From: Planctomycetota bacterium
GTDB taxonomy: Bacteria; Planctomycetota; UBA1135; GCA-002686595
Assembly: GCA_016872795.1 (NCBI GenBank)
Contig: VGYZ01000011.1
Span: 1-62,447, forward strand
Length of the DNA: 62,447 bases
Reading direction: 5' to 3'
In this document: piece by piece, positions 1 to 10,549 of the stretch
Position numbering within the stretch: position 1 is the first letter of the stretch
Layout of the letters: each line of letters starts with the position of its first letter
Program-made: the position numbers and the translations under genes
Notes under the pieces: model-generated
The model's input: only the letters and a program-made list of their open reading frames with translations
Databases searched by the model: none
What the model was told of the DNA's origin: nothing

Positions 1-896
<896 letters not shown>

Positions 897-1440
897 CTAG
901 GTCTCGACTGCGGCGGCTGCGGATGGCGAGGCCGTGCGACGCGTGCGAAGGGACCACAGGCCGACGAGATAGGCGGCGAGCACGATGTAGAGCAGCGCCT
1001 TCAGGTCGATCGCCATCGACAGGAACCCTCCGAGGCCACCGGCGACGGCGCCCAGCAGGTCCCAGCCGAAGGCGAGTCTTGGCCTGACGCACTCGGCGAA
1101 GCGCAACGCGAAGCAAGTGGAGGCGAAGAACACCGGAGTGTGCACGAGCGCGATCGAAGCCAACATGCGCGCGGGCGGCTCGAGGTCGAGCAGGACGCCG
1201 GTGGGCGCCAGAATCACGGCCACGAGCGAGAGGACGGGGCCGAGCAGGCTCGCGAGCCATGGGATCGGCCGCCAGACCATGGCGACGGTGGCGATCAGCA
1301 CCATCGTGAGGATCGCGGCAAACACCACCGCCGAGGTGAACCATGTCGCGCCCCAGGCCAGACTCATGGCCGTGACCGAGCGCGTCTCGAGCAGCAGGAA
1401 CGCGACGCCGAACAGGAACATCTCGATGTCGATGCCGCCG
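897..1440 (-). pseudogene. C-terminal fragment of a polytopic membrane protein of the spermidine-synthase-like type
   Basis: About 180 residues of a multi-pass membrane domain remain, from about position 1430 down to the stop at 897. Visible pieces are MFLFGVAFLLLETRSVTAM, a run of four to five hydrophobic helices, and LLGAVAGGLGGFLSMAIDLKALL. The GAAFLLLETR and LLGAVVGGLLEYLS type motifs belong to the membrane half of large spermidine-synthase-like or predicted membrane methyltransferase proteins (family knowledge). The N-terminal part is missing: upstream of about 1440 the same frame reads the antisense of a transposase fragment. The ORF can formally be extended to 1574, but that extension is not native coding sequence. 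It is most likely a dead 3' remnant left after an IS91-type insertion or deletion. Confidence 0.65.
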
Positions 1441-1720
1441 TGGCCCGCGTCGTCTACCGCCTCAAGCGCCACCGGCGCGAGGGCACATCCGCCGTCTCCT
1501 TCGACCCGCTGACCTTCATCGAGCGGCTCGCGGCACTCGTTCCGCCCCCACGCGCTCATCAGCTCACCTACCACGGCGTGCTCGCGCCGGCCCCCGCCAC
1601 CTCATCGCACAGCTCACCGACCCCATCGGCGTGCGCAAGATCCTTGCGCTTCTCGGCCATCCGACCGAGCTCCCACGACCCGCACCCACCCGCTCGCGCG
1701 AACAGCCCGACTTCACCTGA
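1440..1720 (+). mobile_element. remnant of an IS91-family (Y2) transposase, C-terminal end, frameshifted
   Basis: The plus strand reads VVYRLKRHRREGTSAV, then FDPLTFIERLAALVPPPRAH and LTYHGVLAPAP. These are the conserved C-terminal motifs of IS91/IS801-type transposases (RLK.PW.DGT..., LIARLAALVPPPR, YHGVLAP). After a frame change near 1600 a second reading frame starting at about 1613 gives LTDPIGVRKILALLGHPTEL and ends at a TGA at 1718-1720. That is the usual C-terminal tail of the same family. Roughly the last 90 codons survive, with a deletion plus frameshift between the two blocks; the HUH/Y2 catalytic part is absent. It therefore cannot be active by itself. The remnant lies between a truncated membrane-protein gene and the 3' end of aceA. 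Confidence 0.75.
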
Positions 1721-1800
1721 GCCGCGCGAGCGGGGAAAGGGGAGCGCCCAGGGCGGCGGTCTCGCGAGGGACCACGGCCGAGGGCGCGACCTGCGAGAGG

Positions 1801-4053
1801 TCAGTCCTTGGCGATCAGCTTGCCGAGGGCGACACCATCGGGCGCGAGCAAGTCGGCAATCCGCGGAGCGTGGACGTCGGCCACGATGATCTGCCCGACC
1901 TCGGTGCTGACACTCGAGAACAGCCCCGCGTTCTTCATCTTCTCCGCCTGACCTCGGTTGTCCTCGGTCGGGCTCACGTAGTGCACCGCCACGGCCTTGT
2001 AGCGGTGGATGAGGAAGATGTGGATCAGCATCGTCAGCCGCTTGCCGCGCAGGGCCGATTCGGTGTGCTGATCGCGAACCAGCAAGAGCCGCTGTCCCTT
2101 TCGGTCCTGAAGCTCGCTGAACACGATGCTCGCGACCTTCTCGCCCTTGTCGCCGAGGACCGCGAGCTCGAGCAGATCGGAGCCTGACGTGACCGGTCGC
2201 AGGCGAACCCGAATCGTCCCCGCGAGCTTGTTGTGCTGCGCCCAGCGCTTGAGCCAGTCCTGAAGTACGCTCGGAGGCGTTTCGATCGGCACGAGGTGTT
2301 GGTGCTGTGTCGAACCCTTGCCCATGGCCTTGGTCGTGGCCGTGCGTCCTGACGAGGCGACGAGCGCCGCGTCGATGCGCGGACCTCCGACGAGCGTCTG
2401 GGGCGTCTTGTAGGGAGACTCGAGCAACCGGAGCTTCCGCTGCAGGCGCGCCAAGGCCAGCATGCCGTCTTGCTTCAGGGCGGAGGCGAACTCCTCGGAT
2501 GCGAGGCCGTCGACCTGATGTCCGCCGTAGGTGATGAAGTTGAAGACGAAGCCGAGTTTCCCGAGTTCTTCCGGGAAGCGCTTCATCTGCTCGTCGGTCA
2601 TCCCGGTCGTATCCCAGTTGAAGGACGGCGACAAGTTGTACGCGAGCATCTTGTCGGGGAACTCCGCGTGGATCGCCTCGGCGAACTCGCGCGCCTCGTC
2701 GAGGTTTGCGGTAGCCGTTTCCATCCAGAGGATGTCGGCGAACGGCGCCGCGGCCAGCGACTTGGCGATCGCATAGTGGAGGCCGTCCCGCACCTGGTAG
2801 TACCCATCCGGCGTCTTGGCATGCTCGGCGTCCCACGCGATGGAGATGCCCAAGGATGCGGCGGTGGCCTTGGCCGCGAACCACGACGCGTGCTCCGCGA
2901 ACGCCGCCCACTGTCCGGAAGTCATGGCGGGCGTCTCGCCCTGACTCGCTCGGAACGCGATCATGTCGCCGACAGCCTGCGCATAGGTCTTCAGCCCGGC
3001 CGCGTGCTGCCACACATCGACGAAGCGACTGCTGACCTTGTCGAGCAGCGCCTCGGCGTTCGTGCCCTTGCCGCCCTTGTAGGCCTGCACCTCGTTCTCG
3101 AGAGCCGCCATGAGGCCGGTCGACTTCAGCCACTCGTCGGCCGCGGCGAATTCCTCGTTGGACAGCTTGACCATCTGATGGCCGTTGATGTCCGCGACGC
3201 CCAGAGCGTGAATCCGCCGCATGATCGCGAATGTCGCGGCACGGTATGTCGGCACGGCGAGGTTGGTCGAGCCGAGCACGAACGGCTGATCCCTCTCGTC
3301 GCCACACCCGTCGAGGAGGTTGGCCGCCTCGGCATCCGTGCGGGCGACGATGATGCCGGGCACGCCCATGATGTCGAGCTGAAAGCGCGCGGCGTTCAGC
3401 CGCATGATCTGCTCTTGCTCGGCGACGAGGACCTTTCCGCCCTGGTGCCCGCACTTCTTCACGCCCGGCTTCTGGTCTTCGATGTGGTAGCCGGTGACCC
3501 CGACTTCCACGAAGCGGCGAATGAGGTTGCGGACATGGGCGTCTCCACCGTGGCCCGTGTCGGCATCCGCGATGATGAAGGGCCGATAGTCGATCTCCGG
3601 CGTCGCCGCGCGCTGTTCTTCGCTCATGCGCGCTCGCGCGAACTGCTGGTTCTTGTCGGCCGTCAGCAGCGCGCGGACGATCGCGGAGGCTTCGTCCGGC
3701 ACCTGATTCAGCGGGTAGCTCGCGAGATCGGCACCGGGATCCTCGGTGATGCTGCCCTTGGCCGATGTGGCCCATCCGCCGAGGTAGATCCCCTCGATGC
3801 CCATGCGCTTGATGTTGACCGCCTGGCCCGGTGAGTACGGGCCGAATGTCGTGATCGACTTGCGGGCGGCGAAGAGCTCGCGCAGGCGGTCGTAGAAGGC
3901 CTCGGCACATGTCCTGGCGACGGCATAGTCGGGCGCGATGCGTCCGCGCTGCTCGGCGACCTGACGGGCCGAGTAGAGACGGATCAGCCCCTTGAACCGG
4001 GGCTTCGCGAAGTACTGGCTGATGTCTCTGACCTGCTGATCGAGTCCACTCAT
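1801..4053 (-). CDS. aceA: isocitrate lyase, long form (750 aa)
   Basis: This enzyme cleaves isocitrate to glyoxylate and succinate, the first step of the glyoxylate shunt. Early motifs are [20 protein letters not shown] and [10 protein letters not shown]. The catalytic loop KKCGHQ is at residues 199-204 (the Cys is the general acid/base), followed by [10 protein letters not shown]. The protein is far longer than the usual 430-530 residues. Roughly the last 150 residues form an extra domain containing [20 protein letters not shown] and [20 protein letters not shown], as in the long ICL2 type of actinobacteria, where the extra domain has a regulatory role (family knowledge). It lies 11 nt downstream of aceB and should share its mRNA. 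The 3' end is close to the IS91 remnant. Confidence 0.95.
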   Translation of the reverse strand: MSGLDQQVRDISQYFAKPRFKGLIRLYSARQVAEQRGRIAPDYAVARTCAEAFYDRLRELFAARKSITTFGPYSPGQAVNIKRMGIEGIYLGGWATSAKGSITEDPGADLASYPLNQVPDEASAIVRALLTADKNQQFARARMSEEQRAATPEIDYRPFIIADADTGHGGDAHVRNLIRRFVEVGVTGYHIEDQKPGVKKCGHQGGKVLVAEQEQIMRLNAARFQLDIMGVPGIIVARTDAEAANLLDGCGDERDQPFVLGSTNLAVPTYRAATFAIMRRIHALGVADINGHQMVKLSNEEFAAADEWLKSTGLMAALENEVQAYKGGKGTNAEALLDKVSSRFVDVWQHAAGLKTYAQAVGDMIAFRASQGETPAMTSGQWAAFAEHASWFAAKATAASLGISIAWDAEHAKTPDGYYQVRDGLHYAIAKSLAAAPFADILWMETATANLDEAREFAEAIHAEFPDKMLAYNLSPSFNWDTTGMTDEQMKRFPEELGKLGFVFNFITYGGHQVDGLASEEFASALKQDGMLALARLQRKLRLLESPYKTPQTLVGGPRIDAALVASSGRTATTKAMGKGSTQHQHLVPIETPPSVLQDWLKRWAQHNKLAGTIRVRLRPVTSGSDLLELAVLGDKGEKVASIVFSELQDRKGQRLLLVRDQHTESALRGKRLTMLIHIFLIHRYKAVAVHYVSPTEDNRGQAEKMKNAGLFSSVSTEVGQIIVADVHAPRIADLLAPDGVALGKLIAKD

Positions 4054-4064
4054 GTGTTGATGTC

Positions 4065-5999
4065 CTAGTGCGCGGCGATCGGAAGCCCCCGATCGAAGTC
4101 GAGGTTTTCCGTGATTCGGGTGCCGTCACGACGGAACGCATCTGACAGCAGCTGGATGCGACGCTCAGCCTCGGCGAGGTTGGCGTTGTTCAGATTGATG
4201 TTGAGCAGATCGATGTACCACGGCAGCTTCGTGTCGAGCGTGACATACCTCTCGACGATCGCGCGCGCGATCGGCAGCGTCGTGGCCTTCGACCCATCGT
4301 GCACATCGCGGTGGCCTGCCTTCAGCAGCTTGCCGTACTCCTCGACCAACAAGCGTGCGAACAGCGCCGCACTGAACTTGTCTCCTGCGGCGACGCCGAT
4401 CGGATCGGCTTCGGTGAGCGCGGCGCCCTTGTGGAGCCATTCCCACAGGATGCTGAGCCGGATTTCGCCGGTCGCCATGTCTTCCATCAGGTACAGCACA
4501 TCATCGTTGCCGAAGTGGTCGGCCGGTTTCAGCGCTGCGGCTTGCATGCCTTGACCAAACGCGTTGCCGTACTGCAGGGCCACACTCAGCAGGTCGCGCG
4601 CTCCGCGAATGGTGCGCGCCGCCGGCTCCAACTGCGTCAGTCCGCTGGCATCGGCCTGCGTGTAGGTGAGCGCTGGAAATGCACGGCCGAGCTGGTTGGC
4701 CTCTCCCGCCTTTTCCCAGACGGGCCGAACGATGTGCACCATCTTCCAGTGCGCGACCCACTTGCCGCTCGCCCCTTCGCGTTGCTCGCGCTCGGCACCG
4801 GCCACCGCGCGCTTCATGCTGGCTGCGACCCCAGCCTCGGAACCGACCGGGATGTTCGGCTCCATTCCGCCTTGCCACAGGGCGCAGTAGCCCGACTGTT
4901 CTGGGGTGTTGACGGCCCGGCGGACGCGGTCCTCGTAGTTCCGCATGTAGCCGTAAGTCATCGTGATGGTGTCGATGTTCGGGTTGATGAACGACGGGTC
5001 CCACGCCATGGCGTCGGACACGCTGTTGATGTAGTCCCAGCGGCCGGTATTGAAGCCGACGAAGTGTTGGCCGAGCGCTGCACGAATCTCCATCAGCTGG
5101 AAGCTCGCCTCGAGCTGTTCCACGAGCACATAGGTCTTGATCGTGCCGCTGACCAGCCCGAGATGCCGCTCGAGTGCATCGAGGATGTCGCCCCACAGCG
5201 CGGCTTCCTCCGCCGTCTGGATCTTCGGGAGATAGAGGACCAGCGAGGCGCGCGCTGCCCGCAGCGCCTGATGGTTGTTCACCACATAGAGCGTCGCATC
5301 GACGATCGAGGCCGAGAAGCTGGTGCCGTCGCTGAAGCGGATGTGACGGTCGTCCAGATGGAGGCCGCGGGCGCGGAAGATCTTGGTGGTGAATCCCAGC
5401 TGCCGCTTCCAGTCGTCGATGATCGGCCGCCCCAGAAACCCGCGCGCCCACGCGTTCATTTCTCTGGCGACATTCTCCGCGACCGCCGTGAAGGCCGGCT
5501 CACCATGGATCGCCAGCTTGAGGTTGCGCTGGTTGTCTAGCGACATCGTGGCCGTTTGTCCGAGGGCATCCTCGCCGTCGAACATCCAGCCGTCGGCGCC
5601 CGAGAGGAGCGCGTACGCCACATTCCGGATGCTCGACTCGAGGGGCGCTCCGGGCTTGGCCGCCGGTCCGGTGCCCTGAATCCACTGGCGCTGCAGGTCG
5701 GAGGGGATCGCGCTGCCGGAAAAACGCCCCGCGCGGGCATCGCGCACGGTGAGCCTGGTGCGGCCGATGGTCGCGGCCGGATCGAGGAACGCGATCCGCG
5801 CACCGCTCTTGGCCCGCTCGATCCGCCGCCGGATGCGAGCGGTCATGAGGGCCTTGCGATCAGCGTCGAGCCCGGACAAGGCCTGAAGTGCCGCGAGCGC
5901 CTCGGGCGTCAGCACATCGGGGTACGCCGCGCGCAGGCCCCCTCGAACCACCAAGGGCCGTGGGGCGTTTACGGTCGGTCGTGTCTCGTCAGCGCTCAT
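4065..5999 (-). CDS. aceB: malate synthase A
   Basis: Condenses glyoxylate with acetyl-CoA to malate, the second step of the glyoxylate shunt. I chose the ATG at 5997-5999 (MSADETRP, 644 aa), preceded by a GAGGG-like ribosome site. An ORF extension to 6044 adds only 15 residues of unlikely sequence. Family motifs include [54 protein letters not shown] and the acetyl-CoA/catalytic region [11 protein letters not shown] and [14 protein letters not shown]. The N-terminus resembles malate synthase A rather than the longer G isoform. It is first in an aceB-aceA operon, which supports growth on acetate, fatty acids or other two-carbon sources. Confidence 0.95.
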   Translation of the reverse strand: MSADETRPTVNAPRPLVVRGGLRAAYPDVLTPEALAALQALSGLDADRKALMTARIRRRIERAKSGARIAFLDPAATIGRTRLTVRDARAGRFSGSAIPSDLQRQWIQGTGPAAKPGAPLESSIRNVAYALLSGADGWMFDGEDALGQTATMSLDNQRNLKLAIHGEPAFTAVAENVAREMNAWARGFLGRPIIDDWKRQLGFTTKIFRARGLHLDDRHIRFSDGTSFSASIVDATLYVVNNHQALRAARASLVLYLPKIQTAEEAALWGDILDALERHLGLVSGTIKTYVLVEQLEASFQLMEIRAALGQHFVGFNTGRWDYINSVSDAMAWDPSFINPNIDTITMTYGYMRNYEDRVRRAVNTPEQSGYCALWQGGMEPNIPVGSEAGVAASMKRAVAGAEREQREGASGKWVAHWKMVHIVRPVWEKAGEANQLGRAFPALTYTQADASGLTQLEPAARTIRGARDLLSVALQYGNAFGQGMQAAALKPADHFGNDDVLYLMEDMATGEIRLSILWEWLHKGAALTEADPIGVAAGDKFSAALFARLLVEEYGKLLKAGHRDVHDGSKATTLPIARAIVERYVTLDTKLPWYIDLLNINLNNANLAEAERRIQLLSDAFRRDGTRITENLDFDRGLPIAAH

Positions 6000-6487
6000 C
6001 GTTGTTGAACCCTCGCCTTCGGAAGGCATGGCCCGGAGGGACAAAAGCGAGGGGGTGATCCTCGATCCGGCCCACGCCGCGCGCAGCCACCACTCGCGCC
6101 TAGAGCGGGCAGGGACTCCGAGCGGATGCCTCCCGCCAGAGGCGGTCGTGGTCGGGCGCAGGGTGAAGGGTCGCCGCGGCAGATCCGCCCGTCAAGTGGC
6201 TTCCAGAGCCCGGCGCGGGTCGCCGGCGGGGAGCTCATTGCGGTTGCGCGAGGGGCGGCGGCCGGGCGTGCGGGCTCGGTTGACCGTCCCTGATGCGCCC
6301 GGATCCCGCACACGACGGCTGGGGCGTCAAAGCGGGACATCGGCTTGGACGCCCCCGAGGCGGAGTGGGCGCGGGCGGCGACAGTTGACGCCGGCAGGCC
6401 CCGCGAGAAGATGGAGCACACGCCGCGCGCTCAAGGTCGCGACGGTTGTGCAGAAATGTTTCCCCGACTTCAAACCTAGGAGGTTCC
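6000..6487. other. 488 bp intergenic region between divergent genes
   Basis: It separates the divergently transcribed aceB and the secreted-protein gene at 6488 and must hold promoters for both, but I could not identify convincing -35/-10 elements in this GC-rich sequence. Open frames across it are non-coding by composition. The only clear element is a ribosome binding site at its right end. Confidence 0.4.
6478..6483 (+). promoter_or_regulatory. Shine-Dalgarno site AGGAGG that fixes the start at 6488
   Basis: A perfect AGGAGG sits 4 nt before the ATG at 6488. It is one of very few canonical Shine-Dalgarno sequences in this window, and it picks this ATG over the in-frame ATG at 6446. The chosen start is directly followed by a signal peptide. 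Confidence 0.75.
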
Positions 6488-7621
6488 ATGCGAGCCCTAT
6501 TCCCGCTCATCGCTGGCCTGATGCTCGGAGCACTTTCCACGCCCGCAGCCGCGCAACTCTGCTCGCAACCAGGCCAGATCTTCCTCAAGAACGACAACCT
6601 CGCCGACCTTCCCGGCACGGCCAGCGTCTCGATCATCCCGGGCCTGTGCGAGGGCGAGGCGATGGGCTGCGTGTTCGACCTCTCCGGCCAGCAGTTTTCG
6701 AGCGAGGCCCGCGTCGCGTCGGTCGCGGGCGCCTTCATCAACAATGTCAACGCAGCTGGGATCTCGGCGATCGTCAACCTGAAGATCTACGACGGAGTGA
6801 CATGGGTCGGCACGATGCCCGTGCTCGGCACCGAAGTGCTCGATTTCGAGAACGCCACGGGTTCGAGCCTGCAGTTCAGCTCGAGCGGCATCAACACAGT
6901 CGACCTGACGAACCTCAATGTGCGCATCACATCAGGCAAGCTCGTCGTCGCGTTCTTCATGGAGATGAACAACGGCGGCGGCTCGTGCGCGACGGGCTAC
7001 ACCACGAACTTCGCGACGGACAACGCTCTGCCGCCGTGCAGCGGTTCGTGCTCGCCCGCACGCAAGAACCTGATCTTCATCCAGGGACAGGGCTGGCGCG
7101 ACGCGACCAACGCCACGGTATCGGGATTTCCCATCTGCTCGTGCTACTACGCGGGCAATTGGATCATCCGCTCCTGCGTCGAGCCGGTCGGCTTCCCGCG
7201 CACCTACTGCACGGGCAAGCTCAACTCGGCCAACTGCGTTCCCGCGATTGGCTGGACCGGAACGGCGACCCTGACGAGTGGCCCGGACAACTTCCATGTG
7301 CGTTGCACCAATGTGATCAACAACCGCTCGGGCCTCTTCTATTGGGGCACGAGCTCCTCCGCCGCACCGTTCCTCGGCGGGACCTTGTGCGTCGCGCAGC
7401 CCGTGCGCCGCACCGGCGTGCAGAACTCCGGCGGAAGCTCGACGGGCCTGAACTGCAACACGGGTGCCTACGACTACTTCTTCACGCACGCCTACGCTGC
7501 GGCAGGCGGAGTGGCGGCGGGCATCGACTACTACGGCCAGTACTGGATGCGTGACCCGCAGAACTTCGACGGCACCGGGGCCGCGCTCTCGAACGCCATC
7601 CACTTCCGCTTCGCGCCCTGA
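6488..7621 (+). CDS. secreted protein with a planctomycete-type C-terminal domain
   Basis: A 377-residue exported protein. Residues 1-18 (MRALFPLIAGLMLGALST) followed by PAAAQL form a clear signal peptide with an AxA-type cleavage site. The middle is rich in Thr, Ser and Asn with a beta-sandwich look. The last 120 or so residues hold a cysteine-containing domain, YCTGKLNSANCVPAIG, then NVINNRSGLFYWGTSS, PFLGGTLCVAQPVRR and YYGQYWMRDPQNFDG. I have seen this domain (CTAKxNSxGCxPA...GxLFYGxxxxA..FxGGxLCV.P.xR) at the end of many secreted planctomycete proteins of unknown function. Family size and role are unknown. A broken gene with the same C-terminal domain faces it 150 bp downstream. No catalytic motif is visible. 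Confidence 0.8.
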   Translation: MRALFPLIAGLMLGALSTPAAAQLCSQPGQIFLKNDNLADLPGTASVSIIPGLCEGEAMGCVFDLSGQQFSSEARVASVAGAFINNVNAAGISAIVNLKIYDGVTWVGTMPVLGTEVLDFENATGSSLQFSSSGINTVDLTNLNVRITSGKLVVAFFMEMNNGGGSCATGYTTNFATDNALPPCSGSCSPARKNLIFIQGQGWRDATNATVSGFPICSCYYAGNWIIRSCVEPVGFPRTYCTGKLNSANCVPAIGWTGTATLTSGPDNFHVRCTNVINNRSGLFYWGTSSSAAPFLGGTLCVAQPVRRTGVQNSGGSSTGLNCNTGAYDYFFTHAYAAAGGVAAGIDYYGQYWMRDPQNFDGTGAALSNAIHFRFAP

Positions 7622-7769
7622 GACGCGGACCCGCGCAGGTTGCGTTGCCATCGCTGCACCGCGGACTGTGCACCGCGCCGAAGGCCAGCGCTTCGACACA
7701 GGGCACGCACCGGTGCTCGCACCTTGAAGCTCGGCGCCCTTGCCCCGCTCGTGCGCGAGGCCGGGCGCG

Positions 7770-8508
7770 CTACGGGCAGACGCGGAAGCGCACCGCGTCC
7801 GTGATGCCGATGCCGCCCGTCGAGGCCGGGTCGCGGTACCAGAACTGCGCGTGGACATCGACACCGATCGAGAGGGCCGGGTCGACGCCGCCCAGAATGC
7901 GCTGGTTGAAGTCGTACGCAAATGTCCCGCTGCAGTCGTCGGGGCCCATGTTGCCGCCACTCGGGGGAAGGCCGACGCGGCGTACAGGATTGGCCATGCA
8001 CTTCACGCCTCCGGCGAACGCCGTCGCGGCCGCGGAGTAGCCGCAGAACAAGAGCCCGCTGCGCTGGTCGAGCAGCTGCGTCGCCGTGAGGAGGAACAGT
8101 GCTGGAGCGCCGAGGCTCGCGCTGCCGAGCGCGGCCATCGCGGGCGTGCATCCTTGGCTCTTGACCTTCGCCGTGCAGTGCACGACCGGCTGCGGGCAGT
8201 TGCATGTGCCGGGCGCCGTCTCTACGAGCCGCAGGTCGTCGATGTTCCAGCCGCCGAGTGCGATGCCTGCGTCGGATGGCAGGCTGAGCTCGACCTGCAC
8301 GGCGGAGTTGCCGGCGGCGAGCGCAGCTAGCTGCGGGACCTGTTGGAGCAGTCGCCGTACCAGCCGAGCGAGCCGGCGAGACCATTGCCCCAGCGACGGT
8401 TCCCGGAGAAGGCGGCCCGCGGATCGCCCGACAGTCCGCCGGGCTTTAAGCGCTGCCAGTCGTTCGGCCCGACGATCGCGCCGTGCGGCTGCACGCGCGT
8501 GTCGGCGG
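7770..8508 (-). pseudogene. broken gene with the same C-terminal domain as the secreted protein at 6488
   Basis: The intact part, from about 8340 down to the stop at 7770, reads SAVQVELSLPSDAGIALGG, then WNIDDLRLVE, HCTAKVKSQGCTPAMAALG, GLLFCGYSAAA, FAGGVKCMANPVRR and a C-terminal VRFRVCP. Upstream, a different frame (about 8508 to 8338) still reads NDWQRLKPGGLSGDPRAAFS and GNGLAGSLGWYGDCS. That is the part that precedes the WNIDD block in this type of protein. The signal peptide and the middle section are missing and the two blocks are in different frames, so the gene has suffered an internal deletion with frameshift. Its 5' remnant ends just before the start of the POT transporter gene at 8527. 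Confidence 0.65.
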
Positions 8509-8526
8509 GCGCTACAGTCGCGCGCG

Positions 8527-10095
8527 ATGAGCTCCAACCAAGCGCCCAAGATGCCGCGGCAGATCCCGTTCATCATCGCGAACGAGGGCTGCGAGCGCTT
8601 CAGCTTCTATGGGATGCGCAACATCCTGACGATCTTCCTCGCGTCGACGTTCTTCGCGACGCTGCCGGCGGAGGAGGCGCAGAGCGAGGCGAAGGAGATC
8701 TTCCACGTCTTCGTCGCGGGCGTGTACTTCTTCCCGCTGCTCGGCGGCTGGCTCTCGGATCGCTTCTTCGGCAAGTACCTGACGATCCTGTGGGTGTCGG
8801 TCGTGTACTGCATCGGGCATGCGCTGCTCGCGGTGTACGAGAACGAGCCCACGGGCTTCTACGCGGGTCTGTTCCTGATCGCGCTCGGCTCCGGCGGCAT
8901 CAAGCCGCTCGTGTCGACCTTCATGGGCGACCAGTTCGACCAGTCGAACAAGCAGCTCGCGAAGGTCGCGTTCGACGCGTTCTACTGGATCATCAACTTC
9001 GGCTCGTTCTTCGCGTCGCTCTTCATGCCCAAGCTGCTGCAGGGCGCCGGGCCCGCGGAGTGGTGGGGCTGGCCGGCGGCTTCGGTGGCGTTCGGCATCC
9101 CCGGCGTGCTGATGCTGATCGCCACGATCTTCTTCTGGGCCGGGCGCAAGCGCTATGTGAAGGTCCCGCCCGCGCCGAGGGACCCGCACTCGTTCGCGAA
9201 CGTCATCCGCACGGCGCTGACCGCGCGCGGCGGGATGACGGCGGGTCTCGCGCTCGCCATCGCGGGCTGTTTGCTGGCCTTGGTGTCGGTCGGGATGATC
9301 TGGGCGCTCGACTGGAAGATCGTGATCGCGCTGTGCCTCGCGCTCGTGCTCGTCTTGTTCGGCGTGGGACTCGGTGCGTGGATGGAGCTCGAGAACGCGC
9401 GCGGCCGGCACCCCGACGAGGCCGTCGACGGCGTGCGATCGGTACTGCGCGTGCTCGTGATCTTCGCGCTCGTCACTCCGTTCTGGTCGCTCTTCGACCA
9501 GAAGGCCTCGACATGGGTCTTTCAGGCGGACGCGATGACCAAGCCCGTGTGGTTCAGCCCGGCGCAGATGCAGGCGCTGAACCCCGCGCTCGTGATGCTG
9601 ATCATCCCGTTCAACAACTTCGTCGTGTACCCGTGGCTGCGCAGGCGCGGCAAGGAGCCGAGCCAGCTCGGACGCATGGCGCTCGGCATGGCGCTCGCGG
9701 GCGCGTCGTGGATCGTCGTCGGCGCGATGCAGCTCATGATCGACGGCGGTGAGGCTCTCTCGATCGCGTGGCAAGTGCTGCCGTACATCCTGCTGACCGC
9801 GGGCGAGGTGCTGCTCTCCGCGACGGGCCTCGAGTTCGCCTACAGCCAGGCGCCGGCCTCGATGAAGGGCGTGATCATGAGCTTCTGGAGCCTCGCGGTG
9901 ACCGTCGGCAACCTGTGGGTTCTGATCGTCAACGCCGGCGTCAAGAACGAAGCAGTGCTCGGCGCCATCGAACGCTCGGGCATGGGCTCGATCGCATTCC
10001 AGATGTTCTTCTTCGCGCTCTTCGCGCTGGCAGCAGCGCTCGCCTTCCACTTGGTCGCGAAGCGCTACCGCGTGGTCGACAACTATCGGAGCTAG
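8527..10095 (+). CDS. proton-dependent oligopeptide (POT/PTR2) transporter
   Basis: A 522-residue inner-membrane symporter with about 12-14 hydrophobic segments. The N-terminus has the family's proton-coupling motif in the form NEGCERFSFYGMRNILTIF (ExxERFxYYG). It is followed by GGWLSDRFFGKYLTI and GSGGIKPLVSTFMGDQFD, the PTR2 signature region. POT members import di- and tripeptides with protons (family knowledge). The start ATG at 8527 matches the family N-terminus; upstream in-frame codons overlap the neighbouring pseudogene. A GC-rich hairpin follows the stop. The nearby exported peptidases could generate its substrates, but none is in an operon with it. Confidence 0.9.
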   Translation: MSSNQAPKMPRQIPFIIANEGCERFSFYGMRNILTIFLASTFFATLPAEEAQSEAKEIFHVFVAGVYFFPLLGGWLSDRFFGKYLTILWVSVVYCIGHALLAVYENEPTGFYAGLFLIALGSGGIKPLVSTFMGDQFDQSNKQLAKVAFDAFYWIINFGSFFASLFMPKLLQGAGPAEWWGWPAASVAFGIPGVLMLIATIFFWAGRKRYVKVPPAPRDPHSFANVIRTALTARGGMTAGLALAIAGCLLALVSVGMIWALDWKIVIALCLALVLVLFGVGLGAWMELENARGRHPDEAVDGVRSVLRVLVIFALVTPFWSLFDQKASTWVFQADAMTKPVWFSPAQMQALNPALVMLIIPFNNFVVYPWLRRRGKEPSQLGRMALGMALAGASWIVVGAMQLMIDGGEALSIAWQVLPYILLTAGEVLLSATGLEFAYSQAPASMKGVIMSFWSLAVTVGNLWVLIVNAGVKNEAVLGAIERSGMGSIAFQMFFFALFALAAALAFHLVAKRYRVVDNYRS

Positions 10096-10106
10096 CAGCG
10101 CGTCGA

Positions 10107-10128
10107 CCGCCGGCAATCGAGCCGGCGG
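10107..10128 (+). terminator. hairpin after the POT transporter gene
   Basis: A perfect 8-bp inverted repeat, CCGCCGGC and GCCGGCGG around a 6-nt loop AATCGA, lies 12 nt after the POT stop codon. There is no U-tract, which is common in very GC-rich genomes, so termination activity is inferred. Confidence 0.5.
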
Positions 10129-10158
10129 CCGCGCGAAACTGCGAGCGCCTCGGTGGCG

Positions 10159-10530
10159 CTACGGCGTCTCGCGAGTGAGCTCGAAGCGGCGAGCTCGTAC
10201 ACGATGCGCTTGGGGTAGTCGTGCCGCGGGTTGTCGAACACGGCGCGCGAAGCAGAAAACTCGGTCAGCACGAACTCGGTCGCTGTCTTGCCGCCGGGCT
10301 GGGCGACATACACCGGTCCGCCGTCGCGTTCGAGGATGCGCAGGTACTCGAAGCCGACCATCTTCCCGCTGGCGTTCACCGTACGCGACACCGCGAGCAG
10401 CGCTCCACCGCGCGGCGGGCTCCAGCGTTCCTCGATCGATGAGCCGGAGCTGCGAGTCCCAACCCAGGCGCAGCGAAGGAGAGCGACGAAGCTCTCGAAC
10501 GCGCTGCTCTCGGTGACATGCCCGTGACGG
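10159..10530 (-). pseudogene. degenerate DUF6265-type small protein
   Basis: One minus-strand frame reads SSIEERWSPPRGGALLAVSR, then GKMVGFEYLRILERDGGPVY, VAQPGGKTATEF and FDNPRHDYPKRIVYEL. These match the core of DUF6265 proteins (EEhWmpPrGGtmlgmsRtv, FEflRI.er.G.lvYvAqP, FeNP.HDfPqRI.Y). No start codon sits at the right place. Past YELA the frame runs on without the expected last strand (..l.ArIeG) into a hairpin; the neighbouring frame stops at 10159. I read it as a decayed or frameshifted copy. The function of the family is unknown. Confidence 0.5.
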
Positions 10531-10549
10531 CTCGCGTGGCGCGCGGGTT

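Noticed and set aside
5996-6421. A 141-codon minus-strand frame upstream of aceB
   Set aside because: Composition (Arg, Pro, Ala, Ser runs) is that of a GC-rich non-coding frame and it shows no family motif.
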